DNA of 18,290 nt from SCSIO-59966 sp046566185 (GCA_046566185.1 JBKHXE010000103.1:1-18290); one strand, 5' to 3'. Positions 7,424 through 17,645 are shown, numbered from the stretch's first letter. The notes: generated by a model from the letters alone, not told the origin. Numbers and translations are program-made.

Positions 7424-8605
7424 ATGTCGGTCCTCCCTCCGGCCGCACCCGGGTCACAGACTTCACTGCGCGAAGCCAATCGCGCCAGGGTGCTCGACGT
7501 GCTGCGCCGGTACGGGGCGCTGACGCAGGTGGAGGTCGCGACGGCCACCGGGCTCTCCCCGGCGACCGTGTCGAACATCGTCAAGGAGCTGGTCGCCGCC
7601 GAGGTGCTGGACGTCGCGCCGACGTCGCGCAGCGGGCGGCGCGCCCAGCAGGTCTCGCTCGCGCGGACCGCGGGCATCTGCGTGGGGGTCGACTTCGGCT
7701 ACCGGCACCTTCGCGTGGCGGTGGCGGACCTGTCCCAGCGGGTGCTCGCCGAGCAGCGGCTGCCGCTCCCGGCCGACCACAAGGCCGACGAGGGCCTGGA
7801 CCGCGCCGCCCTGCTCGTGGGCGAGCTGCTCGACCGGATCGGCTCGTCGTCGTCCGAGGTGGTCGGCGTCGGCATGGGCGTGCCGGGACCGGTGGACGTC
7901 GTCACGGGCGAGGTCGGGTCGGCGACGATCCTGCCCGGATGGGGCGGCATCCGGCTCGCCGACCAGCTGTCGGCCCGGCTCGGCGTCCCGGTGCACGTCG
8001 ACAACGACGCCAACCTCGGCGCGCTCGGAGAGGCGCAGCACGGGGCAGCGCGTGGCTGCGACGACGTCGCCTACATCAAGGTCTCGCACGGCGTCGGGTC
8101 CGGCCTCGTGCTCGGCGGGCGGGTGTTCCGCGGGCACGGTGGTACGGCCGGCGAGATCGGGCACGTCTCCATCGACGAGAACGGGCCTGTCTGCCGCTGC
8201 GGCAACCGCGGCTGTCTCGAGACCTTCGTGCGCGCCCCGGTGCTGCTCGAGTCCCTGCGCGCGAGCCACGGCAGCCTCTCGCTGCGCGAGGTGACGCTGC
8301 GCGCCCTCGCCGGCGACACCGGCTGCGGCCGCGTGATCGCCGACGCCGGCCGGCACATCGGCGTGGCCGCCGCGAGCCTGTGCAACCTGCTCAACCCGCA
8401 GCGCATCGTCGTGGGAGGCGGCCTTGCCGCGGCCGGCGACCTGCTGCTCGACCCGCTGCGCGACGTCGTGGCCCGCTTCGCGATCCCGTCGGCGGCCGAC
8501 CGGGTCAGCGTCGTCGTCGGCGAGCTCAAGGAGCGGGCCGAGGTGGTCGGCGCGCTCGCGCTCGCGGCGGACCGTGCGGAGCTGCCCGCGGCCGCCCTGC
8601 GCTGA
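7424..8605 (+). CDS. ROK-family transcriptional regulator (XylR/NagC type)
   Basis: DNA-binding sugar-responsive regulator, usually a repressor released by its sugar ligand. It has 393 residues from ATG 7424. A winged helix-turn-helix covers about 20-65 (RARVLDVLRRYGALTQVEVA, TGLSPATVSNIVKEL), followed by the ROK sugar-kinase-like fold: VGVDFGYRHLRVAVADL, GVGMGVPGPVD, VDNDANLGALGE, and the zinc site GEIGH plus CRCGNRGCLE (ligands His247, Cys257, Cys259, Cys264). Two upstream in-frame starts (GTG 7388, ATG 7394) are possible, but the -10 box at 7411-7416 favours 7424. It is divergent from xylFGH, with paired palindromes between them, so local control of xylose uptake is the natural reading. 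I leave the symbol blank because the effector is unproven. Confidence 0.9.
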   Translation: MSVLPPAAPGSQTSLREANRARVLDVLRRYGALTQVEVATATGLSPATVSNIVKELVAAEVLDVAPTSRSGRRAQQVSLARTAGICVGVDFGYRHLRVAVADLSQRVLAEQRLPLPADHKADEGLDRAALLVGELLDRIGSSSSEVVGVGMGVPGPVDVVTGEVGSATILPGWGGIRLADQLSARLGVPVHVDNDANLGALGEAQHGAARGCDDVAYIKVSHGVGSGLVLGGRVFRGHGGTAGEIGHVSIDENGPVCRCGNRGCLETFVRAPVLLESLRASHGSLSLREVTLRALAGDTGCGRVIADAGRHIGVAAASLCNLLNPQRIVVGGGLAAAGDLLLDPLRDVVARFAIPSAADRVSVVVGELKERAEVVGALALAADRAELPAAALR

Positions 8606-8627
8606 CCTGGCGCTTCTAGCGGTCAGG
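8606..8627. terminator. Small stem-loop between converging ROK and AGCS genes
   Basis: CCTG (8606-8609) and CGCT (8611-8614) pair with AGCG (8618-8621) and CAGG (8624-8627) around the loop TCT, with a 1x2 internal loop. It lies in the 25-nt gap between the ROK stop (8605) and the AGCS stop (8631), so it could serve both strands. The stem is short and no T tract is present, so support is limited. Confidence 0.35.
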
Positions 8628-8630
8628 GCG

Positions 8631-10199
8631 TCAGTGGACGGGCTTGCCCTCGGCGAGACGGGCGAGCCTGCCGGTGCGCCGGTCCTCGAGGTAGTCGTGC
8701 ATCTCCCTCTTCACCTCGGGCAGCAGCAGGTACACGCCGAGCAGGTTGACGAAGGCGCAGACGAACAGCATGGCGTCGGCGAAGCCGAGCACCTGGCTGA
8801 ACGTCAGCACCGCCCCGATGACGGTGAAGCTGACGAAGACCAGCTTGTAGACCCTCTCGGAGGTCGCGCTGCGGCCGAAGAGCGTCTCCCATGCCTTGAG
8901 GCCGTAGTACGACCACGTGATGAGCGTCGAGAAGGCGAAGAGCGCCACCGCGACGGCGAGCACGATCGGGAACCACGGGAGCACGGTCTCGAACGCGTTG
9001 GAGGTGAGGACGACGCCGTCCGCCGTGGTCTCACCGGTCTCGGCCACCTCGGCGCGGGCGTCGAGGAAGCTCTGCGGGCTGGCGATGACGATGGTCAGCG
9101 CCGTCATGGTGCAGATGACGACGGTGTCGACGAACGGCTCCCAGAGGGCGACGAAGCCCTCGCTCACCGGGCGGCGCGTCTTCACCGCGGAGTGCGCGAT
9201 CGCGGCCGACCCGAGACCGGCCTCGTTGGAGAAGGCGGCGCGCTGGAAGCCGATGATCATCACGCCGACGACGCCGCCGGCGACACCGGTCGGCGAGAAG
9301 GCGCCGCCGATGATCTCGCCGAACGCCTCCGGCACCCGGTTGACGTTGAAGGCGATGACGAGCAGGCAGGCGGTGACGTAGACGGCCGCCATGGCCGGCA
9401 CCAGCCGGCCGGTCACGGCGCCGATCGACTTGATGCCGCCGATGATGACGAGGGCCACCAGGGCGGCCAGGCCCAGGCCGAAGAGGAAGGCCGCGCCGTC
9501 GCTGCCCAGCGGGCCGTCGTCGCCGCCGGTCACCTCACGGGCCTGGGCGAAGGTCTGGTTGGCCTGGAACATGTTGCCGCCCGCGACGCCGAACAGGATG
9601 ATCGCCACCGCGTAGAGCCCGGTGAGGGCCTTCGCCGGGATGCGGCCGAAGCGCTGGAACGCCACCGGCAGGTACGTGAAGGGCCCGCCCGAGACGGTGC
9701 CGTCCTCGTGGACGTCCCGGTACTTCACGCCGAGGGTGCACTCGGCGAACTTCGTGGCCATGCCGAGCAGGCCGGCGAGGATCATCCAGAAGGTGGCGCC
9801 GGGGCCGCCGAGTGCCACGGCCACACCGACGCCGGCGATGTTGCCGAGGCCCACGGTGCCGGACAGCGCCGAGGTCAGCGCCTGGAAGTGCGGCACCTCA
9901 CCGGGGTCCTCCTCGTGGGAGTAGTGCCCTCGGACGACCTCGGTCGCGACCCGCAGGCCGCGGGCCTGGATGAACTTGAAGTAGATCGTGAAGATCAGCG
10001 CGGCGAGGACGAGCCAGGCGACCACCAGCGGGAAGGTCACTCCCCCGACGGAGACGGAGTAGAAGATCACCGCGGAGACCTGCGTGGTGATCGGCTCGAA
10101 CACGGTGTTGATCGCGTTCTCCGTGTCGCGGAGCCACTCGGCCTCCGCGCTGGACGCGAGAACTGTCGAAGCGGTCATGGGCATGGCCGAGCACTTCAT
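8631..10199 (-). CDS. Sodium:alanine/glycine symporter, AGCS family
   Basis: Inner-membrane transporter that imports small neutral amino acids, typically alanine or glycine, with sodium. It has 522 residues with about ten to eleven membrane segments. Diagnostic stretches are FQALTSALSGTVGLGNIAGV (105-124), GGPGATFWMILAGLLGMATKFAEC, YRDVHEDGTVSGGPFTYLP, FQRAAFSNEAGLGSA, and a TWSYYGLKAWETLFG loop near the end. I chose ATG 10199 because GGAG (plus-strand 10204-10207) precedes it; ATG 10184 or 10178 would also keep the whole transport core. A TTGACG box on the minus strand (10246-10241) may be its -35, but I see no convincing -10. It is a single-gene unit, divergent from clpB. Whether it joins the sugar module in function is unknown. 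Confidence 0.92.
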   Translation of the reverse strand: MKCSAMPMTASTVLASSAEAEWLRDTENAINTVFEPITTQVSAVIFYSVSVGGVTFPLVVAWLVLAALIFTIYFKFIQARGLRVATEVVRGHYSHEEDPGEVPHFQALTSALSGTVGLGNIAGVGVAVALGGPGATFWMILAGLLGMATKFAECTLGVKYRDVHEDGTVSGGPFTYLPVAFQRFGRIPAKALTGLYAVAIILFGVAGGNMFQANQTFAQAREVTGGDDGPLGSDGAAFLFGLGLAALVALVIIGGIKSIGAVTGRLVPAMAAVYVTACLLVIAFNVNRVPEAFGEIIGGAFSPTGVAGGVVGVMIIGFQRAAFSNEAGLGSAAIAHSAVKTRRPVSEGFVALWEPFVDTVVICTMTALTIVIASPQSFLDARAEVAETGETTADGVVLTSNAFETVLPWFPIVLAVAVALFAFSTLITWSYYGLKAWETLFGRSATSERVYKLVFVSFTVIGAVLTFSQVLGFADAMLFVCAFVNLLGVYLLLPEVKREMHDYLEDRRTGRLARLAEGKPVH

Positions 10200-10266
10200 C
10201 GCACTCCGCGGCGGTTTCGCAACACGCAATGCCAACACATCGTCAAGAACCGGGCGGCGCCCGCAC

Positions 10267-10291
10267 GAGTTGAGCGGAACAGACTCAACTC
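10267..10291. promoter_or_regulatory. HAIR operator for HspR upstream of clpB
   Basis: The core at 10269-10289 reads GTTGAGC-N7-ACTCAAC, against the HAIR consensus CTTGAGT-N7-ACTCAAG: 5 of 7 and 6 of 7 matches with the exact 7-nt spacer. The palindrome also extends outward to 8-bp perfect arms, GAGTTGAG (10267-10274) and CTCAACTC (10284-10291). It lies 45 nt before the clpB start, and its cognate regulator hspR is in the same window. Confidence 0.85.
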
Positions 10292-10301
10292 TGGGATCGT
10301 T
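10276..10301 (+). promoter_or_regulatory. SigH/SigR-type promoter of clpB inside the HAIR site
   Basis: GGAAC (10276-10280), an 18-nt spacer, and GTT (10299-10301) match the GGAA(T/C)-N18-19-GTT pattern of actinobacterial SigR/SigH thiol-stress promoters. The -35 box occupies the HAIR spacer exactly, so HspR bound to the operator should block this sigma factor. The expected start site near 10307 leaves a leader of about 30 nt carrying the clpB ribosome binding site. Confidence 0.65.
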
Positions 10302-10336
10302 GTGGGCAGCAGAGTCACGGACTTCCGGGAGGGTTG

Positions 10337-12940
<2,604 letters not shown>

Positions 12941-12944
12941 CCCC

Positions 12945-13808
12945 GTGCTGGTCTCGCGCCCGGACGGCGCCCGCCTCGAGGTCGAGGTGGCGGGTGCCGT
13001 CCCGGCGTCGGCGTCGGTCGTCCTGGTCCACGGCTGGACGATGACCCGCTCGAGCTGGAGACCGGTCGTCGAGCGGGTCCGGCGAGCGCGGCCCGACGTG
13101 GCCGTCGTGACCTACGACCAGCGCGACCACGGGGAGTCGAGGCCGGCGCCGCGAGCCCGCGGCCGGGGTGTCGCCCCCGAGGCCTCGATCGCCACCCCGG
13201 CCGACGACCTCGCCGCCGTCGTCGAGCAGGTCGCACTCGCCGGACCGGTGGTCCTCGGCGGGCACTCGATGGGCGGGATGGCGGTGCTCGGGCTCGCCGG
13301 CCGCCGCCCCGACCTCGTGCGTGATCGCGCCGCCGGCGTCCTGCTCGTCAACACGGCCGCCGGCGGCCTGCCGCGGCGGCGGTCGCTCGCCGCGCTGATG
13401 CGCGCGCTGGCGGCGGCCCCGCCGGGGGTGCGCGTCCCGCGGGTGCCGGCGCCGGCGGCCCGGCGCATCGGCTACGGGCGCGCGGCCCCGCGTGACGTGG
13501 TGGCGCGCGTCCGGCAGGGGGTGCCCGCGCCGACCGCGCGCAGTGTCGGCACCTGGTACGGCGCGCTGATGGCTCTCGACGAGGACACGTCGTTGGCGCA
13601 CCTCGCCGGCGTGCCCGTCGCCGTCCTGGCCGGGGAGACCGACCGGCTCACCCCGAGCGACCACGCCCGCCGCATCGTCGCGCGGTTGCCGCACGCGACC
13701 CTCGACGTCGTCCCGGGCAGCGGGCACATGCTGCTCTTCGAGCACCCCGACCTCGTCGCCGCCCGGCTCCTGGCCCTGCTGCCCCCGGCCCCGCTCGGCC
13801 AGGGGTAA
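12945..13808 (+). CDS. Alpha/beta hydrolase fold protein
   Basis: Probable serine hydrolase of unknown substrate, 287 residues from GTG 12945. Visible are the oxyanion strand VVLVHGWTMTRSSW, the nucleophile elbow GGHSMGGMAVLG with Ser108, the acid Asp233 in LAGETDRLTP, and the base His261 in PGSGHMLLFEHP, so the catalytic triad is complete. A lid region at about 140-200 is rich in Ala, Arg and Pro. No signal peptide is seen, so it is probably cytosolic. The start lies 4 nt after the clpB stop, suggesting co-transcription and stress co-regulation with ClpB. An in-frame GTG at 12912 would overlap clpB by 29 nt and adds a basic, non-homologous-looking leader, so I prefer 12945; neither has a clear ribosome binding site. 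Esterase, haloperoxidase-like and lipase roles all remain possible. Confidence 0.85.
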   Translation: MLVSRPDGARLEVEVAGAVPASASVVLVHGWTMTRSSWRPVVERVRRARPDVAVVTYDQRDHGESRPAPRARGRGVAPEASIATPADDLAAVVEQVALAGPVVLGGHSMGGMAVLGLAGRRPDLVRDRAAGVLLVNTAAGGLPRRRSLAALMRALAAAPPGVRVPRVPAPAARRIGYGRAAPRDVVARVRQGVPAPTARSVGTWYGALMALDEDTSLAHLAGVPVAVLAGETDRLTPSDHARRIVARLPHATLDVVPGSGHMLLFEHPDLVAARLLALLPPAPLGQG

Positions 13809-13812
13809 CCCC

Positions 13813-13839
13813 CTCAAGTCGGACGGGTGCCACGCCGAT
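13813..13839 (+). promoter_or_regulatory. Sigma-28 (FliA/WhiG-like) promoter
   Basis: CTCA (13813-13816), continuing as CTCAAGTC, is separated by 17 nt from GCCGAT (13834-13839). This resembles the FliA/WhiG pattern TAAA-N15-16-GCCGATAA and the CTCA-type variant of motile actinobacteria. Nothing else in the short gap between the hydrolase and the c-di-GMP gene looks like a promoter. A start site about 8 nt after the -10 box would fall at or next to GTG 13849. Confidence 0.6.
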
Positions 13840-13848
13840 GGCCGGGAG

Positions 13849-16800
13849 GTGACTGCGGAAGCCACCCGACCTGCCCTGGCTCCCGCCGTCGCGCCGCGGG
13901 TGGGCCTGGCGGCCGTCTCCCGGTTGTGCGCGGCCCTGGTGTCGGCCCAGCCCGGCGACGTCCTGGCCCTGGCCGCCGAGGGGCTGCAGCGCCTCACGTC
14001 GGCGGACGCCGTCGCGGTGACCACTCCGCACGGGGGCGACCAGGTCGTGCGAGCGGTGAGCGGGCAGGGAGAGGTCGGTCCCGCGCCAGGGCAGGTGCTG
14101 CCGATGGAGAACACGGTCGCCGGTCACGCCTTCCGCACCGGTGCCGTCCAGGTCTGCCTGGACGCCGAGACCGACCCGCGCACGTCCCGCGAGCACAGCC
14201 GCGCGCACCGCATCTCGTCGTCGGTCATGGTGCCGCTGCTCGTCGCCGGCAAGCCGCACGGCCTGGTGTGCCTGCTGTCCGGCAGGCGCCATGCCTTCAC
14301 CGAGGACGACGTGGACGTCGCCCTGCTGGTCGGCGGTGTGGTGGCCGGGCGTCTCGCGGAGGCGGTGGCCACCGCGGGGCACGAGTCGCTGCTCGCGACG
14401 GTGTTCGACGCCCTCGAGGAGGGCATGATCGTGCGCACCGTGCCCGGGGCCGAGGTGGTGCTGCTCAACGCCGCCGCCGAGCGGATCACGAACCTCGTCG
14501 GGCGGGACCTCGTCGGGCGGGCTCTGTCCCCCGGATGGACCTGGACCGACGCGGACGGTCAGCGGGTGCTGGCCGAGGACCTGCCCACGTCGACGGTGCT
14601 GGCCACCGGCGAGCCGGTGCGCGACCGGCTGCTCCGCTGCGAGGGCGCGGGGAGGACGGCGCGCTGGCTCGAGGTCACCGCGCTGCCGGTGCGGACGGGC
14701 ACCGGCGAGGTGTCCAGCGTCGTCACCCGCGTCGCGGACGTCACGGACCGGATCGACGACCGGCAGGCTCTCGAACGCAGCGAACGGCGTCTGGCGACGG
14801 CCACCGCCGTGACCGGGCTGGCGTGGTGGGACTACGACGTGCTCGCCGACCGGCACACCTGGTCCGACACGATGTTCGGGCTGCTCGGCCTCGCCCCGGG
14901 TGAGCCGCCGGGGCTGGACGGCCTGCTCGCGCTGGTGCACCCGGACGACCGCGAGCTGCTGATGCCGGGCGAGTCGCAGGCCGGGAGCCGCGTGTTCCGC
15001 ATCCGTCGGCCCGACGGCGGGACCCGGTACCTGCAGTCGTGGAGCGACGTCGTGCGCGACGACGAGGGGAGCATCGTCGCGATCCACGGCACCACCCTCG
15101 ACGTCACCGAGCGGGAGCGCGGCGCACGAGCCGTCGCCGCGTCGGAGGAGATGTTCCGCGCCGCGTTCGAGGGCGCCCCGATCGGCATGGCGATCGTCAG
15201 CCTCGAGACCGACTCGCTGGGCCGCCTGCTGCGCGTCAACGGGGCGGTCGGCGAGATGCTCGGCACCGGCAGCGAGACGATCGTCGGCAGCTCGGTGGAC
15301 CAGTGGGTGCACCCCGGCACCGCGGACCGGGCGCGGCAGGACCTGTCCTCGCTGGCTGCGGGTGCGGCCGTCCCGGCCCGCGACATGCAGCTGCTGAGAC
15401 CGGACGGGAGGGTGGTGGAGGCCTGGGTGCGAGCCGCGGTGCTGCCGGCCGGTGGGGCACCCGGCCGCTGTGCGCTCGTGCACGTCCTGGACGTCACCGA
15501 GCAGCGCCGGGCCGAGGAGTCACTGGAGCGGCTTGCGCTCACCGACACCCTCACCGGGCTGGCGAACCGGGCCCGGCTCGTGGAGGAGATGGGCCTCCTG
15601 CTGGCGCGGCCGCCGCAGCCCCACGGCTGCCAGGTCGCCGTCCTGCTGCTCGACCTCGACCGGTTCAAGCTCGTCAACGACGGCCTGGGCCACCCGGTGG
15701 GTGACGACCTGCTCGTCGCGGTGGCCGAGCGGCTGACGACCGTCTCGCCGCCCGGTTCCTGCGTGGGCCGCCTCGGCGGCGACGAGTTCGTCGTCCTGCT
15801 CGCCGGCTCGGCGGCGACCCGGGCGCTGGACGTCGCCCAGTCCGTGGCGGCGTTCCTGCGGGAGCCGTACGACCTGCCGTCGGGGCACCGGCTGGTCGTC
15901 TCGGCCAGCGTGGGCGTCGCCCTCGCGGACGGGCGCAGGACCGGCACCGACCTGCTGCGCGAGGCGGACCTCGCGCTGTACCGCGCGAAGGACGCCGGCC
16001 GGGACCGCGTCGCGGTCTGCGACGACGACCTGCGCGCCGGCGCGGTGGCCCGCGTGGACGTCGAGAACGTGCTGCGCCGGGCCCTGGACTCCGGCGGCCT
16101 GCGGCTGGACCTGCAGCCCGTCGTGGACCTGGCCAGCGAGCGCGCCGTGGGTGCGGAGGCGCTGGTCCGGCTCGTCACGGTCGAGGGCGCGACCCTGCCA
16201 CCGGCGACGTTCGTCCAGGTCGCCGAGGAGACGGGGCTCGTCGCCCAGGTCGACGGCTGGGTGGTCGAGCAGGCGGTCGCGCTGCTCGCCGAGCCGGGAG
16301 CCGCGCTGCCGCGGGTGGCCGTCAACGTCTCCGGCCGCACGCTCCAGGAGCCCGGCTTCGCCGACCGGGTGCTCGCCGCGCTGGACGCCCGGGGCGTGGA
16401 CGGCGCACGGCTGGACGTCGAGATCACCGAAAGCGTGCTGCTCGAGGCGACGGTCGAGGCGCGCCGGGCCCTGGCGGCCCTGCGGCTGGCCGGCGTCCGG
16501 ATCGGGCTCGACGACTTCGGCACCGGCTACTCCGCCCTGGCCTACCTGCAGCGCCTGCCGCTGGACTTCCTCAAGGTCGACCGGTCGTTCGTCGCCCGAC
16601 TCGGGGGAGGTGACGCGACCGCCGAGGCGACGGTGCGGGCCATCATCGACGTCGCGCACGCCCACCGGCTGGTCGTCATCGCCGAGGGTGTGGAGACGGC
16701 GGAGCAGGCACGGACGTTGCGTGCGCTCGGCTGCGACCGCGGGCAGGGCTGGCTGTACGGCCGCCCGGCGCCGGTCACGGGCCGGCGCGTCACGGGCTGA
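13849..16800 (+). CDS. GAF-PAS-PAS-PAS-GGDEF-EAL cyclic-di-GMP enzyme
   Basis: Soluble signalling protein of 983 residues that can both make and degrade c-di-GMP. Order: GAF (about 17-175), three PAS-like modules (about 178-300, 315-425 and 432-560, the last two ending in LDVTERERG and LDVTEQRRAEESLE linkers), GGDEF (565-725) and EAL (735-983). The cyclase motif GGDEF (643-647) is intact, but the RxxD inhibitory site expected five residues before it reads PPGS. The EAL domain keeps EAL (770-772), NVSGR, EITES, DDFGTGYS (Asp888-Asp889), LKVDRSF, AEGVET and QGWLYG, so phosphodiesterase activity is likely. There are no membrane segments. GTG 13849 abuts a GGGAGG run with no usable spacing, consistent with leaderless translation; GTG 13900 is an alternative. 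Its 3' end overlaps xth by 11 bp. Confidence 0.93.
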   Translation: MTAEATRPALAPAVAPRVGLAAVSRLCAALVSAQPGDVLALAAEGLQRLTSADAVAVTTPHGGDQVVRAVSGQGEVGPAPGQVLPMENTVAGHAFRTGAVQVCLDAETDPRTSREHSRAHRISSSVMVPLLVAGKPHGLVCLLSGRRHAFTEDDVDVALLVGGVVAGRLAEAVATAGHESLLATVFDALEEGMIVRTVPGAEVVLLNAAAERITNLVGRDLVGRALSPGWTWTDADGQRVLAEDLPTSTVLATGEPVRDRLLRCEGAGRTARWLEVTALPVRTGTGEVSSVVTRVADVTDRIDDRQALERSERRLATATAVTGLAWWDYDVLADRHTWSDTMFGLLGLAPGEPPGLDGLLALVHPDDRELLMPGESQAGSRVFRIRRPDGGTRYLQSWSDVVRDDEGSIVAIHGTTLDVTERERGARAVAASEEMFRAAFEGAPIGMAIVSLETDSLGRLLRVNGAVGEMLGTGSETIVGSSVDQWVHPGTADRARQDLSSLAAGAAVPARDMQLLRPDGRVVEAWVRAAVLPAGGAPGRCALVHVLDVTEQRRAEESLERLALTDTLTGLANRARLVEEMGLLLARPPQPHGCQVAVLLLDLDRFKLVNDGLGHPVGDDLLVAVAERLTTVSPPGSCVGRLGGDEFVVLLAGSAATRALDVAQSVAAFLREPYDLPSGHRLVVSASVGVALADGRRTGTDLLREADLALYRAKDAGRDRVAVCDDDLRAGAVARVDVENVLRRALDSGGLRLDLQPVVDLASERAVGAEALVRLVTVEGATLPPATFVQVAEETGLVAQVDGWVVEQAVALLAEPGAALPRVAVNVSGRTLQEPGFADRVLAALDARGVDGARLDVEITESVLLEATVEARRALAALRLAGVRIGLDDFGTGYSALAYLQRLPLDFLKVDRSFVARLGGGDATAEATVRAIIDVAHAHRLVVIAEGVETAEQARTLRALGCDRGQGWLYGRPAPVTGRRVTG

Positions 16801-16808
16801 CGCGCGGC
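16781..16808. terminator. Stem-loop containing both convergent stop codons
   Basis: GCGCGTCA (16785-16792) pairs perfectly with TGACGCGC (16798-16805) around CGGGC. After one bulged base the stem continues with GCC (16781-16783) and GGC (16806-16808). The TCA in the left arm is the xth stop read on the minus strand, and the TGA in the right arm ends the GGDEF-EAL gene. It may terminate both transcripts. No T tract is present, and formation in RNA would compete with terminating ribosomes. Confidence 0.55.
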
Positions 16809-17620
16809 GGCTCCTGCTCGGGGAGCTCGGCGCCGTCCAGCGCGACGGTGACCGGGGCGTGGTCGCTGGCTCCCTTGCCCTTGCGCTCCTGCCGGTCGAT
16901 GTGGGCGCCGGTCACGCGCGCCTGCAGGGCCGGGCTGCCGAGGAGGAAGTCGATGCGCATGCCCTGGCGCTTGGGGAAGCGCAGCTGCGTGTAGTCCCAG
17001 TACGTGTAGACGCCCGGGCCCGGTGCGTGCGGGCGAACGAGGTCGGCGAACCCGGCGTCCACGACACCGGCGAACGCGGCACGCTCGGCCGGGGACGTGT
17101 GCGTCCTCCCCTCGAAGAACTCCGGGCTCCACACGTCGTCGTCGGTCGGCGCCACGTTCCAGTCCCCGCCGAGCGCGATCTGGGCCTGCGGGTCCGCGGC
17201 GAGCCACGCACGGCCGGCCTCGCGGAGGGCTGCCAGCCACTCGAGCTTGTACTCGAGGTGCGGGTCGCCGAGTGCGCGGCCGTTGGGCACGTAGAGGGAC
17301 CAGACGCGGACGCCGCCGCACGTCGCCCCGAGGGCGCGTGCCTCGGTCTGCTCCGCGTCCCCCCAGCACGGCTGACCGGGGAAACCGACCTCGACGTCCT
17401 CGATGCCGACCCGTGAGGCGATCGCGACGCCGTTCCACTGGCTGACGCCGAGGTGGGCCGTCTCGTAGCCGATCGCCTCGAACGCCAGCGCCGGGAACTG
17501 GTCGTCGGTGCACTTGGTCTCCTGCAGCAGGACGACGTCGACGTCGCTGCGCTCGATCCACGCCGTCACGCGGTCGACGCGGGCGCGGATCGAGTTGACG
17601 TTCCAGGTGGCCAGACGCAC
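16790..17620 (-). CDS. xth: Exodeoxyribonuclease III / AP endonuclease
   Basis: Base-excision repair enzyme that cuts DNA at abasic sites and trims 3' ends, acting on the chromosome. It has 276 residues, usual for the XthA family. The catalytic set is complete: Asn7 (TWNVNS), Glu34 (LLQETK), Tyr110 (LYVPNG), Asp153 and Asn155 (GGDWNVAPTD), Asp224 (MRIDFLL), and Asp253-His254 (GASDHAPV). The WDYTQLRFPKRQGMRID stretch is typical of the bacterial family. The GTG start at 17620 sits 7 nt after a TAGCGT -10 box, so the message may be leaderless. The gene converges on the c-di-GMP gene and overlaps its last 11 bp. It is divergent from the SDR gene across a 32-bp gap. Confidence 0.95.
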   Translation of the reverse strand: MRLATWNVNSIRARVDRVTAWIERSDVDVVLLQETKCTDDQFPALAFEAIGYETAHLGVSQWNGVAIASRVGIEDVEVGFPGQPCWGDAEQTEARALGATCGGVRVWSLYVPNGRALGDPHLEYKLEWLAALREAGRAWLAADPQAQIALGGDWNVAPTDDDVWSPEFFEGRTHTSPAERAAFAGVVDAGFADLVRPHAPGPGVYTYWDYTQLRFPKRQGMRIDFLLGSPALQARVTGAHIDRQERKGKGASDHAPVTVALDGAELPEQEPPRVSP

Positions 17621-17627
17621 GGCCGCG

Positions 17628-17633
17628 ACGCTA
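17628..17633 (-). promoter_or_regulatory. -10 box for xth (leaderless layout)
   Basis: TAGCGT on the minus strand (17633-17628) fits TANNNT and is followed by exactly 7 nt before the GTG at 17620. No recognisable -35 is present; it would fall inside the SDR start region. Confidence 0.5.
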
Positions 17634-17639
17634 CCTCGC

Positions 17640-17645
17640 TACCGT
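17640..17645 (+). promoter_or_regulatory. -10 box for the SDR gene (leaderless layout)
   Basis: TACCGT at 17640-17645 fits TANNNT and is followed by exactly 7 nt before ATG 17653. It lies back to back with the xth -10 box, 6 bp apart. No clear -35 and no ribosome binding site are seen. Confidence 0.5.

Noticed and set aside
13801..13814. Small palindrome AGGGG-TAAC-CCCCT at the hydrolase stop, considered as a terminator
   Set aside because: Only 5 bp of stem, no T tract, and it touches the proposed sigma-28 promoter; too weak to list as a feature.
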